DNA of 9,685 nucleotides from NCBI GenBank assembly GCA_017353825.1, contig JAFMSC010000124.1, positions 1 through 9,685 on the forward strand, given 5' to 3'. The position numbers and the translations under genes are program-made. The DNA comes from Hyphomicrobiaceae bacterium. GTDB taxonomy: Bacteria; Pseudomonadota; Alphaproteobacteria; Rhizobiales; Hyphomicrobiaceae. Below the pieces are notes generated by a model. That model searched no databases and was not told the DNA's origin. It saw only the letters and a list, made by a program, of their open reading frames with translations. Positions 6,651-9,685 of this stretch are shown piece after piece (position 1 is the stretch's first letter; each line of letters opens with the position of its first letter).

Positions 6651-7421
6651 ATGGGCCATCGGCGCGCCTGGACGGTTGTGCTCGCACTCACGTGGGGTCT
6701 GCGCCTCACTGCCGCGCCAGCCGGAGCGTACGAGCCTTCGCCCGACGACTACAGCCCCTATGCTCCCTCGGGGTTCTTCGTGTTCGACTGGAGCGGCTAC
6801 TACGCGGGCGGGCACCTGGGGGCCGCCGCCGCCGAGGCCGAGGCGACGGAAGCGATCTTTCCGAACAACCCCCTGTTGTTCCAGGCAACGACCTTAGGCA
6901 ACTCGGAGAATTCGGTCACCGGCGGCGTTCAGGCGGGCTGGCAACGCCAGTTCGGCAAGCTGGTGGCCGGCGTTGAGGCGGGCTTCAACCTGTTAGGGTT
7001 CGACGACACCGAACTGTCGCCGATCGTGCCGGGCTTGGCGCGGTCGGTGCAGGTGAGCAACATCTTCACCCTGACCGGGAGGGTCGGCTACGCCGAAGGG
7101 CGCTGGCTCGCCTATATCAAGGGTGGATTGGCCAATGGCGAGGTGGATATCGAACATCGGCAGCTCTCGACGGATATCACGACTTCCTCGAACGATCGCG
7201 AGACCGGGTGGACGGCGGGACTCGGGGTGGACTACGCACTGACGCCGAACCTGTTCCTGGGCGTCGAGTACAACCTCGTTCATTTTCGCGCCAATGTCGT
7301 GCCACCGCCGATCCCAGACACCCAGTTCGACAACCTGGACGTGACCATCCAGAACGTGGTGGTGCGGCTCAACTACCGGTTCAACCCATGCTGCGCCTGG
7401 CCCGGGCCGGGCAGGCCGTGA
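6651..7421 (+). CDS. Small outer-membrane beta-barrel porin-like protein (Omp25/OmpA-like barrel)
   Basis: Outer-membrane barrel of the small porin family common in Hyphomicrobiales, 256 residues. The start at ATG 6651 is chosen because a clean signal peptide follows (MGHRRAWTVVLALTW, cleavage near APAGA/Y at residue 26); the frame is open upstream to ATG 6564, but that would bury the signal sequence behind 29 unlikely residues. The mature part begins with FDWSGYYAGGHLG (45-57), the family's usual first strand, continues through alternating strands such as GVQAGWQRQFGKLVAGVEAGF and RWLAYIKGGLA, and reaches GWTAGLGVDYALTPNLFLGVEYNLV (186-210) and VVVRLNYRF (236-244). The usual terminal Phe is here followed by twelve more residues, NPCCAWPGPGRP, with two cysteines. 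The ribosome-binding region (a G-run 3 bases before ATG) is poor. Specific cargo unknown. Confidence 0.88.
   Translation: MGHRRAWTVVLALTWGLRLTAAPAGAYEPSPDDYSPYAPSGFFVFDWSGYYAGGHLGAAAAEAEATEAIFPNNPLLFQATTLGNSENSVTGGVQAGWQRQFGKLVAGVEAGFNLLGFDDTELSPIVPGLARSVQVSNIFTLTGRVGYAEGRWLAYIKGGLANGEVDIEHRQLSTDITTSSNDRETGWTAGLGVDYALTPNLFLGVEYNLVHFRANVVPPPIPDTQFDNLDVTIQNVVVRLNYRFNPCCAWPGPGRP
7395..7416 (+). terminator. GC-rich hairpin at the end of the porin-like gene
   Basis: GCCTG-g-CCCG-GGC-CGGG-CAGGC folds into nine base pairs with one bulged base. It overlaps the final codons of the porin-like gene and its terminal extension. There is no T-tract, so intrinsic termination is doubtful; it might stabilise the mRNA 3' end or be chance in GC-rich DNA. 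Confidence 0.2.
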
Positions 7422-7437
7422 TCGGTCGGTCACTCGA

Positions 7438-7489
7438 TACCGTGGCGTTCTACCGTGGCGTTGTCCCTGGCGTCGGTCCCTGGCGTCGG
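7438..7489. repeat. 13-bp tandem repeat, four units
   Basis: Four consecutive 13-base units: TACCGTGGCGTTC, TACCGTGGCGTTG, TCCCTGGCGTCGG, TCCCTGGCGTCGG. Units 1 and 2 differ at one base, units 3 and 4 are identical, and all four share a TGGCGT core, so the array looks like a duplication of a duplication. GTCGGTCACT occurs on both sides (from 7425 and from 7485). The array lies in the 157-bp gap between the porin-like gene and lipA, where the lipA promoter should be. Confidence 0.85.
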
Positions 7490-7578
7490 TCACTGCCGGC
7501 GCAGCTAGGATGGCGGCTTGATTTTGGCGCTCCGGCCGGCCACCTTCGGAGGTGTCTACCGCGACGCACCAGGACACC

Positions 7579-8535
<957 letters not shown>

Positions 8536-8661
8536 GCGGGCGTCGAGCCGGTTTCGCGACCCGTGGAGGGATTAGGCCTGCCGCCCGGGTCAAGACCGTG
8601 CGTCCCGATCTCCGCTGCCAGCCTAGCACCTCGGCTGCGCCGGTTGCGAGGCACGCGGGCC
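8536..8661. other. Non-coding spacer after lipA
   Basis: These 126 bases between the lipA stop and the inferred end of the pseudogene show no convincing gene, no hairpin with a T-tract and no repeat. One pseudogene frame stays open across it, but the translation is Arg/Pro/Ala-rich and looks non-functional. Confidence 0.5.
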
Positions 8662-9047
8662 TCACGGCGTGCTGCGAGAGGATGCCGTTGTCCATCAGCC
8701 ATTTGACGGCGCGGGGCCAGGCGTAGTTCGCTCCCCATTCTGAGGCCGGCGTCATGGTTGGAGACGAGGGCGCCGGTCTGTGCATCCCTGACGACGATCT
8801 GCACCGCGTGCTCGACCCGGTTGACGCGTGACGAGGCCGACCATCGACTGGTCGGCTCCGAGCTTCTTGGCCAGCTCGCTTTCGCAGCCTCGGCAGTTCT
8901 GGAACCCCCCGTTTGGTGGATCACCGGTGCCAATTCGTGTCGAGGAGGCTGTAGCGCCCCGAGGCCACAAGCATGCGCCGCGGTGGCCAATGCGGCGGCG
9001 GCGGCGAACATGGCGGCGCGACCGCGTGAGCGCTGGCGCACAATCAT
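8662..9047 (-). pseudogene. Decayed DUF3280-like secreted protein gene
   Basis: No single frame gives a protein, but conserved-looking pieces succeed each other across three frames in the right order. ATG 9047 has a strong GGGAGG site 7 bases upstream and begins a signal peptide (basic MIVRQRSRGR, then an Ala-rich core ending ATAAHA). Next, in another frame, come ASGRYSLLDT (about 8965-8936), then ELAPVIHQTGG (8936-8905), then FQNCRGCESELAKKLGADQ and MVGLVTR (8905-8824), then VNRVEHAVQIVVRDAQTGAL (8825-8750), then GANYAWPRAVKWLMDNGIL (8735-8678). This order resembles DUF3280/DUF2380-type periplasmic proteins of unknown function as I remember them. The joins imply single-base losses near 8936, in the G-run 8905-8910 and near 8826, and an extra base near 8732; a part between signal peptide and SGRY also seems deleted. 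The 3' limit (TGA 8664-8662) is approximate. Family assignment is from memory. Confidence 0.65.
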
Positions 9048-9256
9048 CTCGCCACCTCCCAAGGATTCAGCCGGGCCCGTCATTGGGCATTGTGCCTTCG
9101 CGGGGAGGCGCAGAAAAGGTGGCGATAGCTGGTTATCCTGCCTCGCCGGCGGCCCGTGGTCTTTCGACGCGCAGACGGCACAAGGCACCCAGCCACCCGA
9201 TTTCCTGGTAGATTGCCTTGCTCGCTTCGACGTTCCGGCAACCGCTGTTTGGTCGC

Positions 9257-9685
9257 ATGCCCTCTTTCCACACCACCCGCCGCGTGCCCTTCAGCCCGCG
9301 CCAGATGTTCAACCTGGTGGCGGACGTCGAGCGCTATCCGGAGTTCCTGCCTCTGTGCGAGGCTTTGAGCGTGCGCAGCCGCGCCCGCGAGGGCGAATTC
9401 GACATCCTGGTTGCCGACATGACCGCGGGCTACAAGGCCATCCGCGAGACCTTCACAAGTCGCGTGCGCCTCGATCCGGCACGGCTCGATGTGGCGGCGG
9501 CCGGCGTGCCCGGCGCCATGGGGCCGTTCGCCCAGCTGGAGAACCGCTGGCAATTCCGCGCTGTGGCCGGCGGCTGTGAGGTGGATTTTTTCATCGCCTA
9601 CAAGCTGCGCTCGGCCATGCTTGAGATGCTCGTGGGCGCCCTCTTCGACCGCGCCTTCCGTCGTTACACCCAAGCCTTCGAGGAG
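9257..9685 (+). CDS. RatA/COQ10-family ubiquinone-binding START-domain protein, partial at right edge
   Basis: START/Bet v 1-fold protein of the RatA-COQ10 family; eukaryotic COQ10 binds coenzyme Q and supports respiration, while E. coli RatA was described as a ribosome-association toxin. In alphaproteobacteria the gene usually follows lipA, which favours the quinone-related role here. The 143 readable codons have no stop: MPSFHTTRRVPFSPRQMFNL, VADVERYPEFLPLCEAL (21-37), ILVADMTAGYKAIRETFTSRV (50-70), LENRWQF (94-100), CEVDFFIAYKLRS (107-119) and FDRAFRRYTQAFEE at the edge. Homologues are roughly 150 residues, so only a short tail is missing. The stretch AAAGVPGAMGPFAQ (80-93) differs from the DGPF loop that I remember in relatives. 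ATG 9257 is the conserved start, with no clear ribosome-binding site. Confidence 0.93.
   Translation, partial: MPSFHTTRRVPFSPRQMFNLVADVERYPEFLPLCEALSVRSRAREGEFDILVADMTAGYKAIRETFTSRVRLDPARLDVAAAGVPGAMGPFAQLENRWQFRAVAGGCEVDFFIAYKLRSAMLEMLVGALFDRAFRRYTQAFEE

Noticed and set aside
8758..9579. Plus-strand open frame spanning the pseudogene and the start of the ratA-like gene
   Set aside because: Its C-terminal part is an off-frame reading of the ratA-like gene, whose true frame starts at 9257 and matches its family well.

Overview
The window is GC-rich DNA from an alphaproteobacterium, most likely of the Hyphomicrobiales or a neighbouring order. The evidence is the gene order histone-deacetylase-like protein, xseB, dxs on one strand; lipA with a ratA/COQ10-type gene downstream; an Omp25-like small porin; and the sequences of bS21, LipA and RatA themselves. 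The genus cannot be fixed from the sequence alone. No phage, IS element, CRISPR array, tRNA or rRNA was found.

Layout. Positions 1-134 (minus) hold the first 44 codons of rpsU (bS21), which runs off the left edge. Positions 135-498 are non-coding, with small tandem duplications and a candidate rpsU promoter. A secreted outer-membrane protein with an N-terminal beta domain and a C-terminal barrel-like region follows (499-1872, plus); it converges on dxs with a 10-bp gap. The minus-strand block 5297 to 1883 encodes a zinc deacetylase-family hydrolase, XseB and DXS and is probably an operon. A 400-bp spacer (5298-5699) rich in hairpins, with a REP-like element, separates it from a divergent crotonase-family gene (5700-6491). 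Then come a small porin-like barrel protein (6651-7421), a four-unit 13-bp tandem repeat (7438-7489) and lipA (7579-8535). A decayed DUF3280-like gene (9047 to 8662, minus) lies between lipA and a ratA/COQ10-like gene (9257 to the right edge), which has no stop inside the window.

Functionally this is mostly core metabolism: isoprenoid precursor synthesis (DXS), DNA repair (XseB), lipoyl cofactor synthesis (LipA), a quinone-linked START-domain protein, translation (bS21) and two envelope proteins. I see no convincing new multi-gene system. The parts most worth checking are the frameshifted pseudogene inserted in the lipA-ratA neighbourhood, the hairpin-rich spacer with its REP-like element, the 13-bp tandem arrays, and a crotonase lacking both canonical catalytic glutamates.
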